A DNA stretch of 20,038 bases, from the NCBI GenBank assembly GCA_964585635.1, contig CAZPEV010000049.1, forward strand, positions 1 to 20,038. Reading direction: 5' to 3'. Origin of the DNA: CAZPEV01 sp964585635. Lineage in GTDB: Bacteria; Zixibacteria; MSB-5A5; GN15; JAAZOE01. Within the stretch, counting starts at the first letter, position 1, and every line of letters starts with the position of its first letter. This document shows, in pieces, positions 1-5,855 of this stretch. The position numbers and the translations under genes were made by a program. The notes beneath the pieces were generated by a model that was not told the origin of the DNA, did no database searches, and saw nothing but the letters and a program-made list of their open reading frames with translations.

Positions 1-91
1 AGGTTCTTATCTCCAGCCGTTCCATCCAGCCGGGATACCGGAAGCAGGAGGGATAGACGAGCAAAATTCGCGGCGATGGTTTTCGGGTCAA
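1..91 (-). CDS. Start of an unidentified gene, cut by the window edge (possibly another radical SAM enzyme)
   Basis: About 30 codons are visible from a TTG start. They read T-R-K-P-S-P-R and then I-L-L-V-Y-P-S-C-F-R-Y-P-G-W. A short polar lead followed by a beta strand I-L-L-V-x-P is how B12-binding-domain radical SAM proteins often begin, but that resemblance is all there is. A GGGAGG sequence lies about 12 bases before the TTG, which is long spacing. The reading frame opens 5 bp after the second (downstream) stop of the radical SAM gene before it, so it would be the next gene of the same operon. The start codon and the family are both uncertain. Confidence 0.35.
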   Translation of the reverse strand, partial: MTRKPSPRILLVYPSCFRYPGWMERLEIRT

Positions 92-180
92 CGGTACTAG
101 TCGCCTCCCGCTTTCACCTTGGGCCCTTCCGGATCGGCGTATTTTTGCAGCAGATTGGAGACCATCTCGCTGTCGATCGG

Positions 181-1233
181 CTAGATCCCCTGCCGCCGCT
201 CCATGCTGTAAATGCAATAGGGGTTGTCGGCCCGGCGCTGGGTGGCGGAATATGACGTGGTCGTGCAACCGCCGCGGCACAGCACCAGATAGCGGCATTC
301 CCGACATTCGCCGTCGGCCGAGGCCCGCGTGAACTTGCGGTTGTAGCTGAAGGCATTGGGATCGTTCCAGATTTCGGTCAGGGAGCGCTCACGGATGTTT
401 CCCTCGACGAACTCCTCCGGCATCGACAGGCAGCCCTTGATGGTNNNNNNNNNNCCGTCGGACACAATCCCGAGTACCCGCGTCCCGGCGTAGCAGCCCA
501 GATAGGGATTGCCCTCCAGCAGTTCCGATCCCTTGCAGCCGAAATAGCCGATGTTTTCGCCCACGTCGATGTCGATATTCCGTTTGTCCTTGGCATAATC
601 CCGTTGAAATTCCAGCAGCTTGTCGATTAGACGGGGATAGTTCTCAAGGGAGAGGGTTAATTCTTTGGGCATCCGGCCGGTGCAGGTGGTCATCTGGATA
701 CGCCACAGGCGGCAGCCGACGTCCATCAGTTCCCGGCGAATCTGATCCAATTCCCCCAGATTGATATTGGAGACCTGGGTGACGGCGCAGAAGGGTGTGG
801 CGGCCTGATGCATCAGCGACATCGCCTGCAAGGCCCGATCATGGGAACTCGGGTTCTGGCGAATATAGTCGTGCGTCTTGGCGGTGCCGTCAAAGCTGAC
901 GCCGACCATGCTGAATTTCAGGCGAACGATATCGTCCACGACGGCCTCGTCCACCAGAAAGCCGTTGGTGATCAGGCTCAGGTACATGTCGTGATGCCGG
1001 ATCCGCTCGGCCAGCGTCCGCCAGTCCTTCCGCAGCAGCGGCTCACCCCCGGAGAGGGTGATGGAGCGGCATTCCAGGCCGGCCAGTTCGTCGATCAGGC
1101 CCAGCGCCTCGTCGGTGGTCAATTCCTGGGGGCGCATCTTGCCGGCGGAGGTGCCGCAATGAAGGCAGCGCATGTTGCAGGCGAAGGTGATCTCCCACAC
1201 GATGGTATCCGGAAAGAACTTGTATCCCGTCAT
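181..1233 (-). CDS. Radical SAM/SPASM peptide-modifying enzyme (second maturase)
   Basis: Probable peptide maturase of the radical SAM superfamily, 350 residues to the first stop. The SAM-binding iron-sulfur motif CX3CX2C is at Cys19, Cys23 and Cys26, with the GGEP SAM-contact motif at about 62-65. The C-terminal SPASM domain for auxiliary clusters has Cys247, Cys268, the CX2CX5CX3C block at 310/313/319/323, and Cys340. The ATG follows AAGGAG by 6 bases and lies 3 bases after the stop of the preceding maturase gene, so the two are very likely translationally coupled. Oddities: ten Ns interrupt the gene at 445-454, just before SPASM Cys268; and the stop is an amber codon followed by 27 more coding-like codons to a second TAG at 97-99. 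Known SPASM enzymes install thioether or C-C crosslinks or oxidise residues in small peptides; which reaction applies here cannot be read from sequence. Family assignment is firm; the substrate is inferred from the neighbouring peptide genes. Confidence 0.9.
   Translation of the reverse strand: MTGYKFFPDTIVWEITFACNMRCLHCGTSAGKMRPQELTTDEALGLIDELAGLECRSITLSGGEPLLRKDWRTLAERIRHHDMYLSLITNGFLVDEAVVDDIVRLKFSMVGVSFDGTAKTHDYIRQNPSSHDRALQAMSLMHQAATPFCAVTQVSNINLGELDQIRRELMDVGCRLWRIQMTTCTGRMPKELTLSLENYPRLIDKLLEFQRDYAKDKRNIDIDVGENIGYFGCKGSELLEGNPYLGCYAGTRVLGIVSDXXXXTIKGCLSMPEEFVEGNIRERSLTEIWNDPNAFSYNRKFTRASADGECRECRYLVLCRGGCTTTSYSATQRRADNPYCIYSMERRQGI
445..454. other. Assembly gap (10 Ns) inside the second maturase gene
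   Basis: Ten Ns, a common scaffolding placeholder length. On the coding strand the flanks read ...V-S-D-GGN and then ACC-ATC-AAG-GGC-TGC. SPASM proteins commonly read S-D-G-T-x-x-x-C here, so the true sequence may be a single missing base rather than ten. The frame is kept either way. Confidence 0.95.
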
Positions 1234-1236
1234 AGA

Positions 1237-2601
1237 TTACTCCTTTGCACCGGCGGCGGCGGCCGCCTGTTGTTGCCGTTGCAGCTGTTGCTGCCGTGAG
1301 CGGGCGATGATCTCCAGCATCGGCCGCAGGTTGTGTTTCCAGCTTTCACACATCTGGTCGCCGCTCATCCCGCGGTCGGTGCGCCGCGAGGGACAGCCGC
1401 CCATGCAGACCGGCAACAGGTTGCAGTCATAGCAGCGCGGTTCATTGAAAGGATCAACCCGGAACAGCCGCGTGAAGTTGGGATGCTGATAATCGATCTC
1501 CTCCCGAATGGTGCCGATGGTTTGTTTTTCATCGCCCACATGATTAAAGCAGCGGAACAACCGGCCTTCGGGATCGATCAGAAAGGAGCTGATGATCTGG
1601 GCCATGCAGAAAGCGCTCATCGGCGCCGGCAGCTTGTCTATCCGAAAGCCGTGTTCCAAAAGCAGACGATTGTACTCGATCTCCACCTGAGAGAAATCGG
1701 CCGTCTCATAGCATGATTCGCTGATATTGGCGCAGGCCTGAGTGGAGGGTTCGATCAGCCCGTAGTACAGGCCGATTTTTTCCTGCAGCCCGGCGGCCTT
1801 CAATTCCTGCAGCATCTCCATAACCATCTCGGTCGTGAAGCCCTTGTCGATATTGACGCGTATGTTCACCGCCATTTTGTCGACGGCATAAGCAATGTTG
1901 GCCAGGATGGTGTCGAAGCTGGGGCGGCCGTTTTTCATCGGCCGCTTGACGTTGTGAATCCGCGCCGGACCGTCAACCGTCAGTTGAACCGAGGCCACTT
2001 TCAAGGCGGCCAGCCGGTCGACCGTCGGCGGCGTCAACAAGTAGCCGTTGGAGATCATCGATGAAGCGTAGGCGAATTTATGCTCTTCGGCCATGTCCAT
2101 GAACGTGGCGGACAGGTCTTCGATAATATCCATGGCCAAAAGCGGCTCGCCGCCGTACCAGGTGGTGTTCAACGCCCGCAGGTAGGGCGCCCGGTTTTCG
2201 ACAAACGTCACCAGCTCTTCCACGGCCTTCGGCGACATGCGCCCCTTTTTGTTCGCTTCGTAGCAATACTGGCAGGCCATGTTGCAGGCCATCGTCGGGG
2301 CCAGCACCAAGCCCAGCACCGTCTGATCGAATCGATCCATATTGTGCCGGAAACGAAATGCTTCCCGCTCGTCCAGGCTGTCCTCGACCACAAATCGGCC
2401 GTACTGGAGCTGTTTCAGCAGTTCCTGCTCCGGGTCGGTCAGGCTGGGTTGTTGCCCCGGCCGCAGCTTATCGGCCAGGGAGTTATAGACGACCACGTTT
2501 TCATCGGTCATCAGGGCCACCGCGCCGGAACCGGCATTGTAGGCAATATGATAGCCGCCGGTCCACGGTTGCAGGTGATTATATCGCGACAGTTTAGGCA
2601 T
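1237..2601 (-). CDS. Radical SAM/SPASM peptide-modifying enzyme (first maturase)
   Basis: Probable RiPP maturase of 454 residues. The N-terminal ~95 residues precede the radical SAM core and contain L-x-x-L-Q-Y-G-R-F-V-V and D-E motifs typical of the lead-in of SPASM peptide maturases. The cluster motif CX3CX2C is at Cys106, Cys110 and Cys113, followed by Y-E, and GGEP is at 150-153. The SPASM domain has Cys332, Cys351, the CX2CX5CX3C block at 390/393/399/403, and Cys418. The last ~20 residues are a low-complexity Gln/Ala tail. The ATG at 2601 follows GAGG by 8 bases. It is the first of two adjacent maturase genes and lies downstream of four small Cys-containing peptide genes on the same strand. 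Thioether (sactipeptide or ranthipeptide type) chemistry would fit Cys-bearing substrates, but that is inference; only the enzyme family is clear. Confidence 0.9.
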   Translation of the reverse strand: MPKLSRYNHLQPWTGGYHIAYNAGSGAVALMTDENVVVYNSLADKLRPGQQPSLTDPEQELLKQLQYGRFVVEDSLDEREAFRFRHNMDRFDQTVLGLVLAPTMACNMACQYCYEANKKGRMSPKAVEELVTFVENRAPYLRALNTTWYGGEPLLAMDIIEDLSATFMDMAEEHKFAYASSMISNGYLLTPPTVDRLAALKVASVQLTVDGPARIHNVKRPMKNGRPSFDTILANIAYAVDKMAVNIRVNIDKGFTTEMVMEMLQELKAAGLQEKIGLYYGLIEPSTQACANISESCYETADFSQVEIEYNRLLLEHGFRIDKLPAPMSAFCMAQIISSFLIDPEGRLFRCFNHVGDEKQTIGTIREEIDYQHPNFTRLFRVDPFNEPRCYDCNLLPVCMGGCPSRRTDRGMSGDQMCESWKHNLRPMLEIIARSRQQQLQRQQQAAAAAGAKE

Positions 2602-2765
2602 TATGAGTACCTCGTCAAAGCATCACGGGGGGCGGCTGGCGGCCGTCGCTCCGCCCAGGGTCGGACGCGGCTCCATTTCTCCCCTTATCAACGCCCGACA
2701 GGAGACGACTACCGTGCCCGTCGAATTGCCGTACCTTTGTTACGAAACATCTTCTCCTGATTACC

Positions 2766-2793
2766 AAGATACGAATATCCTCCGTTTTTTCAA
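2766..2793 (-). promoter_or_regulatory. Sigma-70-like promoter for the two maturase genes
   Basis: On the minus strand, TTGAAA (2788-2793), a 16-base spacer and TATCTT (2766-2771). This gives a start near 2759 and a leader of about 160 bases before the first maturase. Confidence 0.4.
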
Positions 2794-2915
2794 GCGGTTA
2801 ATTCGGCTCTAAACGTTTTTCCATCGCCTCGATTCATGGCACGCACTCTCTCCCGACCGGTTACTTAACAGGTTCTGACCTTCTCAGTCGACGATTACCA
2901 CGAAAGCGGCATCAA

Positions 2916-2949
2916 GAGAAAAGAATAATCAGGGCGCCCTGCCGGCGCC
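2916..2949 (-). terminator. Terminator-like hairpin after the first peptide gene
   Basis: On the minus strand, GGCGCC, a 5-base loop and GGCGCC (2933-2949) are followed by a T-rich but imperfect tract, CTGATTATTCTTTTCTC. It lies 44 bases after the stop of the peptide gene, and the same structure is repeated in the duplicated copy. Confidence 0.4.
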
Positions 2950-2992
2950 GTCAGCGAGGTGCGGCCTGGTTACGCCGCCCCCGAGTCGGTTA

Positions 2993-3103
2993 CTATGTGT
3001 CGAAGCGCGTGACACAAACGCCGTACATGGGATAAAACACACCCTTGCAGAACTTGGTGCAAGCGCTGGTGGAAAGCTCTTTCGGATCGATCAGATAAAT
3101 CAC
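2993..3103 (-). CDS. Cys-containing RiPP precursor-like peptide, copy A1 (36 aa)
   Basis: A 36-residue peptide from a GTG start, 7 bases after GGAGG in a GGGGAGGTGAT ribosome-binding site. It begins M-I-Y-L-I-D-P-K-E-L and has Cys at 15, 19 and 30 (CX3CX10C), an aromatic-rich middle F-Y-P-M-Y-G and the end R-F-D-T. It shares the N-terminus and ribosome-binding context with three other small genes on this strand. A conserved head with a variable Cys-bearing tail, next to two SPASM radical SAM genes, is the usual layout of RiPP precursor genes. The putative leader is only about 12-14 residues, unusually short, and there is no Gly-Gly cleavage site. The peptide is identical to copy A2. No family name is recognised. 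Expression and modification are inferred. Confidence 0.75.
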   Translation of the reverse strand: MIYLIDPKELSTSACTKFCKGVFYPMYGVCVTRFDT

Positions 3104-3120
3104 GCTATCACCTCCCCTCG
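3101..3120 (-). promoter_or_regulatory. Ribosome-binding site that fixes the GTG start of peptide A1
   Basis: On the minus strand, GGGGAGGTGATAGC precedes GTG. No in-frame ATG is near, so this site decides the start. The same site precedes copy A2 at 3777-3796. Confidence 0.7.
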
Positions 3121-3591
3121 TTTCGATGTGGCTGGAACGTGCTCCGAGCCCGCCGTAGCCGTCAACGGTGGATAGTCCCGGATTATGGGAAATGGTGAAA
3201 CCGGTGCTTGCGTTTTACACTCCGGGGACCGCGTCGCGCGTCTATGCGGCTTATCTCGACCTGGTTTCCACAGGCGCCGCCGAGTGGCACCGCAATGATC
3301 CGGGGGCTTGCCCAAAACACATCCCCGCCCATGTCCTTGATGCCGCCGTTCGTGGGTTCATTTATTTATCGCCGCTGTCGTTACCTCCGGTTCAGGAATC
3401 CGAAAAAGATCTGCCCGTGATGGAATTCGGGGGCGTCGTACGGTGACGCCGTCGATTTTTCCGGAATTAGCATTGTCCGAATCCATCTTCCACGGGAGCG
3501 ACGTTGCCTCTGCCGGCCCTGTTTGCAGGTGCTCATGGGGCCGGCGTCGCCTGTTTGCCTCAGTCAACGATTACCACGAAAGCGGCATCAA

Positions 3592-3625
3592 GAGAAAAGA
3601 ATAATCAGGGCGCCCTGCCGGCGCC
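3592..3625 (-). terminator. Terminator-like hairpin after peptide A2
   Basis: Exact duplicate of the hairpin and T-rich tract behind A1: GGCGCC repeats at 3609-3625 followed on the minus strand by CTGATTATTCTTTTCTC. Confidence 0.4.
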
Positions 3626-3668
3626 GTCAGCGAGGTGCGGCCTGGTTACGCCGCCCCCGAGTCGGTTA

Positions 3669-3779
3669 CTATGTGTCGAAGCGCGTGACACAAACGCCGT
3701 ACATGGGATAAAACACACCCTTGCAGAACTTGGTGCAAGCGCTGGTGGAAAGCTCTTTCGGATCGATCAGATAAATCAC
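3669..3779 (-). CDS. Cys-containing RiPP precursor-like peptide, copy A2 (36 aa)
   Basis: Second, identical copy of the 36-residue peptide (start M-I-Y-L-I-D-P-K-E-L, Cys 15/19/30), with the same GTG start and GGGGAGGTGAT ribosome-binding site. It lies 676 bp upstream of A1 in the direction of transcription. The peptide, its leader region and its downstream hairpin were copied together, so each copy may be an independent unit. Conservation of the amino-acid sequence says nothing about selection here, because the DNA is identical as well. Dosage amplification of one product is the simplest reading. Confidence 0.75.
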   Translation of the reverse strand: MIYLIDPKELSTSACTKFCKGVFYPMYGVCVTRFDT

Positions 3780-4251
3780 GCTATCACCTCCCCTCGTTTC
3801 GATGTGGCTGGAACGTGCTCCGAGCCCGCCGTAGCCGTCAACGGTGGATAGTCCCGGATTATGGGAAATGGTGAAACCGGTGCTTGCGTTTTACACTCCG
3901 GGGACCGCGTCGCGCGTCTATGCGGCTTATCTCGACCTGGTTTCCACAGGCGCCGCCGAGTGGCACCGCAATGATCCGGGGGCTTGCCCAAAACACATCC
4001 CCGCCCATGTCCTTGATGCCGCCGTTCGTGGGTTCATTTATTATTTATCGCCGCTGTCGTTACCTCCGGTTAAGGAATGCTGAAAAGATCTGCTCGTGGC
4101 GGAATTTTGGGGCGTCATCCGGCGCCGCCGTCAATCCCTCCGGGAGTGGTACCATCCGACTCAATGGCCACGCGGGAGCGACATTAAGCCAAAAGTCGTT
4201 TCATCCTTTTACAGCGAGTCAGGGCATTCGGTCAACCATATATCTGAAACG

Positions 4252-4269
4252 GATCGGTCGCCACCGATC
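4252..4269. other. Hairpin overlapping the stop of peptide B
   Basis: GATCGGT, loop CGCC, ACCGATC: a perfect 7-bp stem that includes part of the stop codon of peptide B. No T-run follows, so a terminator is not supported. It could stabilise or end the transcript. Confidence 0.35.
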
Positions 4270-4381
4270 AGATGTCATAGCTCCGGCACGGCGGCACGCC
4301 GTACAACGGATGGGCAACATTCTTGCAGAACGGAATGCACCAGTTCGTCGTGACTTCCTTGGGATCGATCAAGTAAACCAT
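4268..4381 (-). CDS. Cys-containing RiPP precursor-like peptide B (37 aa)
   Basis: A 37-residue peptide from ATG at 4381 behind AAAGGAGGTGGGTTG. The open frame extends a further 51 codons upstream, but the strong ribosome-binding site and the alignment to the other peptides place the start here. It begins M-V-Y-L-I-D-P-K-E-V and has Cys at 15, 19 and 32 (CX3CX12C), with H-P-L-Y-G-V-P-P-C near the end. Compared with peptide A, the first 12 residues, the CX3C pair, the P-[ML]-Y-G-V motif and the last Cys are kept while most other residues differ. That supports true homology and selection for the frame. Role inferred as for A. Confidence 0.8.
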   Translation of the reverse strand: MVYLIDPKEVTTNWCIPFCKNVAHPLYGVPPCRSYDI

Positions 4382-5094
4382 CAACCCACCTCCTTTCAGG
4401 GTAATTTGAAGCGTCCAATACGCTGTCCGCCCCGAAGCCCGACCATCCTTGGATCGTGAGGTGCAGGCGCCGGCGGTGAAGGCCTCGGACTCCTCATGCC
4501 ATAGGGTTGGGCCGAATCGGATCGTCCGCCGCAAAAGCGGTCGGCGTCATCCGATGCGGCCGGTCAAAATGCTTCCTCCTTCGCTGCGTCAGGATATGGC
4601 AACATCAGCTTAATGCCGCCCGCGTGGTCGGTCAAACGTATAGTCTATCCACTTGTCGCGCCCCATTATCTGCGACCTGTCATCGGCCGTTTCCACCGCG
4701 CCTTTTCACCCTCCGCCGGCCGCCGACCGTCTCTCTGGGCAGTGCTGCCGTCAGCGGGAACCGGCTCCCTTCGTGGTTACGGGTATGACCCGATCGATAG
4801 ACGATCGATCACCACCAATGTTTAGGTATCCTTCTCCGGAATGAAATCGGTAGTAAACCCGGCAACCGTCCCGCCAAATGACGTAATGACGCGGCCCCGA
4901 GAAGATCGGCGATGGGCAATGGAATCTGCCCCTCGTATCGCGCTGGATCTGCCGCTCGGAAGAATGATGCCAATTGCGGAATACCACGGCGCAGCACCGC
5001 TCGGCCCTGCCTTATTCCCTCCCCTGAACTGGGACCATTCCCGCCACATAGTGGTTTGTCAGGCCAGCCTCAATTCGGGTTCACACGTAGGTTA

Positions 5095-5123
5095 AGTATA
5101 CAACCTGATCGCCCGTCTGTCAA
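5095..5123 (-). promoter_or_regulatory. Near-consensus sigma-70 promoter reading towards peptides B, A2 and A1
   Basis: On the minus strand, TTGACA (5118-5123), exactly 17 bases, then TATACT (5095-5100, five of six matches). Predicted start near 5088. It is the best housekeeping promoter in the peptide region. Confidence 0.6.
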
Positions 5124-5318
5124 TCAGAACCTGCGACTCAACCAACCGGATCGATAATTCTTGAATGCGGATATAAATGGTAATAGATATCACTATTTGC
5201 CCGCCGGGCGAGGGAACGAATCGCGCTCACTTCCGGCGGTCGGCGTCCGATCCGGGCCTTATTACCGGGCATAATCGACTGCGTCGCATAGTCCTTGGCT
5301 ATTCTGCCCCGGCTGCCA

Positions 5319-5351
5319 CCGGCGGCGCCCCCCGCGGGGGGGCGCCGCCGG
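5319..5351. other. Perfect 15-bp GC hairpin just behind peptide C
   Basis: CCGGCGGCGCCCCCC, loop GCG, and its exact complement. On the minus strand it begins 7 bases after the stop of peptide C. It has no T-run, so it may block exonucleases, pause transcription, or act as an attenuator between peptide C and the downstream genes. Confidence 0.7.
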
Positions 5352-5358
5352 CTCAACC

Positions 5359-5466
5359 TCACTCGAACCGGTGAGGGCAGAGCGCCCAGCAGATATTCTT
5401 GCCCTGACATAAGGTCGGACAGGCCTGTAGGTTGGGCAGGCTTCCGGGAGTGATTAGATAGATCAT
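5359..5466 (-). CDS. Cys-containing RiPP precursor-like peptide C (35 aa, four Cys)
   Basis: A 35-residue peptide from ATG at 5466 behind AAAGGAGGTGAGTCC. It begins M-I-Y-L-I-T-P-G-S-L-P and carries Cys at 16, 20, 26 and 30 (CX3CX5CX3C), with C-W-A-L-C-P-H-R-F-E at the end. It shares M-I-Y-L-I-[DT]-P, the first CX3C pair and a terminal R-F motif with peptide A, but is the most diverged of the four and has a second CX3C pair. It is the most promoter-proximal peptide gene, next to the divergent sigma-54 activator, and is followed at once by a very stable hairpin. A different crosslink pattern from A and B would be expected if the Cys residues are modified. Confidence 0.78.
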   Translation of the reverse strand: MIYLITPGSLPNLQACPTLCQGKNICWALCPHRFE

Positions 5467-5855
5467 GGACTCACCTCCTTTCTGCGGCGCGACCGAGGTC
5501 GAACCGGCACAACCATTCCGTACCGTCTGTATTCGGTGCGCTCAACGCGGCCGGTAGCGGTCGCATTTCGGCATCGGTTTTAATTCATCAACAAGAGCGC
5601 GTTGCCATTTGGCTATGGCGCCGGCGATCCAAGGTACACCGCCGCCTGTGATTGTGTCAAGCCGAGATTGCGGCGGCTGGCGGGTCCCTGCCTTTTCGCT
5701 TGACGCTGGCCGCCATTTTCCGTACCCATGAGCAAACACTCCCCGAGACCCGATGTCGGAGGGGTGCCGTCTGATGGCTCGCGGCGCGGCAGCTTCCTCA
5801 TAAACCGAGGAGAAATCCGCGCGCGGCCAGGACGGTCAATAAAGCAGGTCACTTC
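5467..5855. other. Divergent intergenic region between peptide C and the sigma-54 activator
   Basis: Must hold the control regions of both directions. A weak plus-strand TTGACG-17-TACCCA (5700-5728) could serve the activator. On the minus strand TTGACA (5655-5660) has only a poor -10 partner. No -24/-12 element was found here. A short minus-strand frame (5613-5729) contains L-T-Q-S-Q-A-A-V-Y-L-G, which resembles the first helix of a small helix-turn-helix domain, but it stops soon after and is not called as a gene. Confidence 0.5.

Larger units (their letters stand above)
2602..2992. other. 391-bp gap between the first maturase and the nearest peptide gene
   Basis: No convincing gene is seen. 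It holds a sigma-70-like promoter reading towards the maturases and, at its right end, a terminator-like hairpin behind the peptide gene. The maturases may therefore be transcribed apart from the peptides. Confidence 0.6.
2885..3560. repeat. Tandem duplication, unit 1 (676 bp)
   Basis: First copy of a unit that repeats with an offset of 676 bases. From 2885 to about 3395 it matches the second copy almost base for base (one substitution near the left end, one 3-base length change near 3369). After that it decays to patchy similarity that is still recognisable near 3491-3506. The unit carries a whole peptide gene plus its upstream region and downstream hairpin. The stretch upstream of the peptide gene (3104-3560) has no convincing gene; the open frame overlapping the peptide start looks incidental. 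Confidence 0.95.
3561..4190. repeat. Tandem duplication, unit 2
   Basis: Second copy of the 676-bp unit. It is near-identical to 2885-3395 up to about 4073, then diverges, with scattered matches to about 4190. It carries peptide gene A2 (3669-3779). The stretch 3780-4190 upstream of A2 has no convincing gene. Confidence 0.95.
4382..5358. other. 977-bp region between peptide genes B and C
   Basis: No convincing gene. Several overlapping minus-strand frames between 4751 and 5049 read like protein in short patches, but none has a ribosome-binding site or a recognisable domain. The region contains a near-consensus minus-strand promoter (5095-5123) and the GC hairpin after peptide C. Transcription from that promoter would give peptide B an untypically long leader of about 700 bases, or a separate RNA. 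Confidence 0.6.

Noticed and set aside
2080..2760. 226-codon plus-strand frame
   Set aside because: Antisense to the first maturase and rich in His, Arg and Gly, as expected of a shadow in GC-rich DNA.
3283..3298. TGGCAC in the repeat (also at 3959) as a sigma-54 -24 element
   Set aside because: At the required spacing the -12 position reads TGAT rather than TTGC; no match.
3100..3315. 71-codon minus-strand frame, repeated at 3776-3991, ending in the start of peptides A1 and A2
   Set aside because: No ribosome-binding site, Arg/Pro-rich shadow-like composition, no diverged homologue; its conservation between copies only reflects the DNA duplication.
4562..4590. AAGGAGGAAGC followed by TTG on the minus strand as a fifth peptide gene
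   Set aside because: The frame closes after six codons and lacks the shared head motif.
4751..5049. Overlapping minus-strand frames that look protein-like
   Set aside because: Three frames compete, none has a ribosome-binding site or recognisable domain; not called as a gene.
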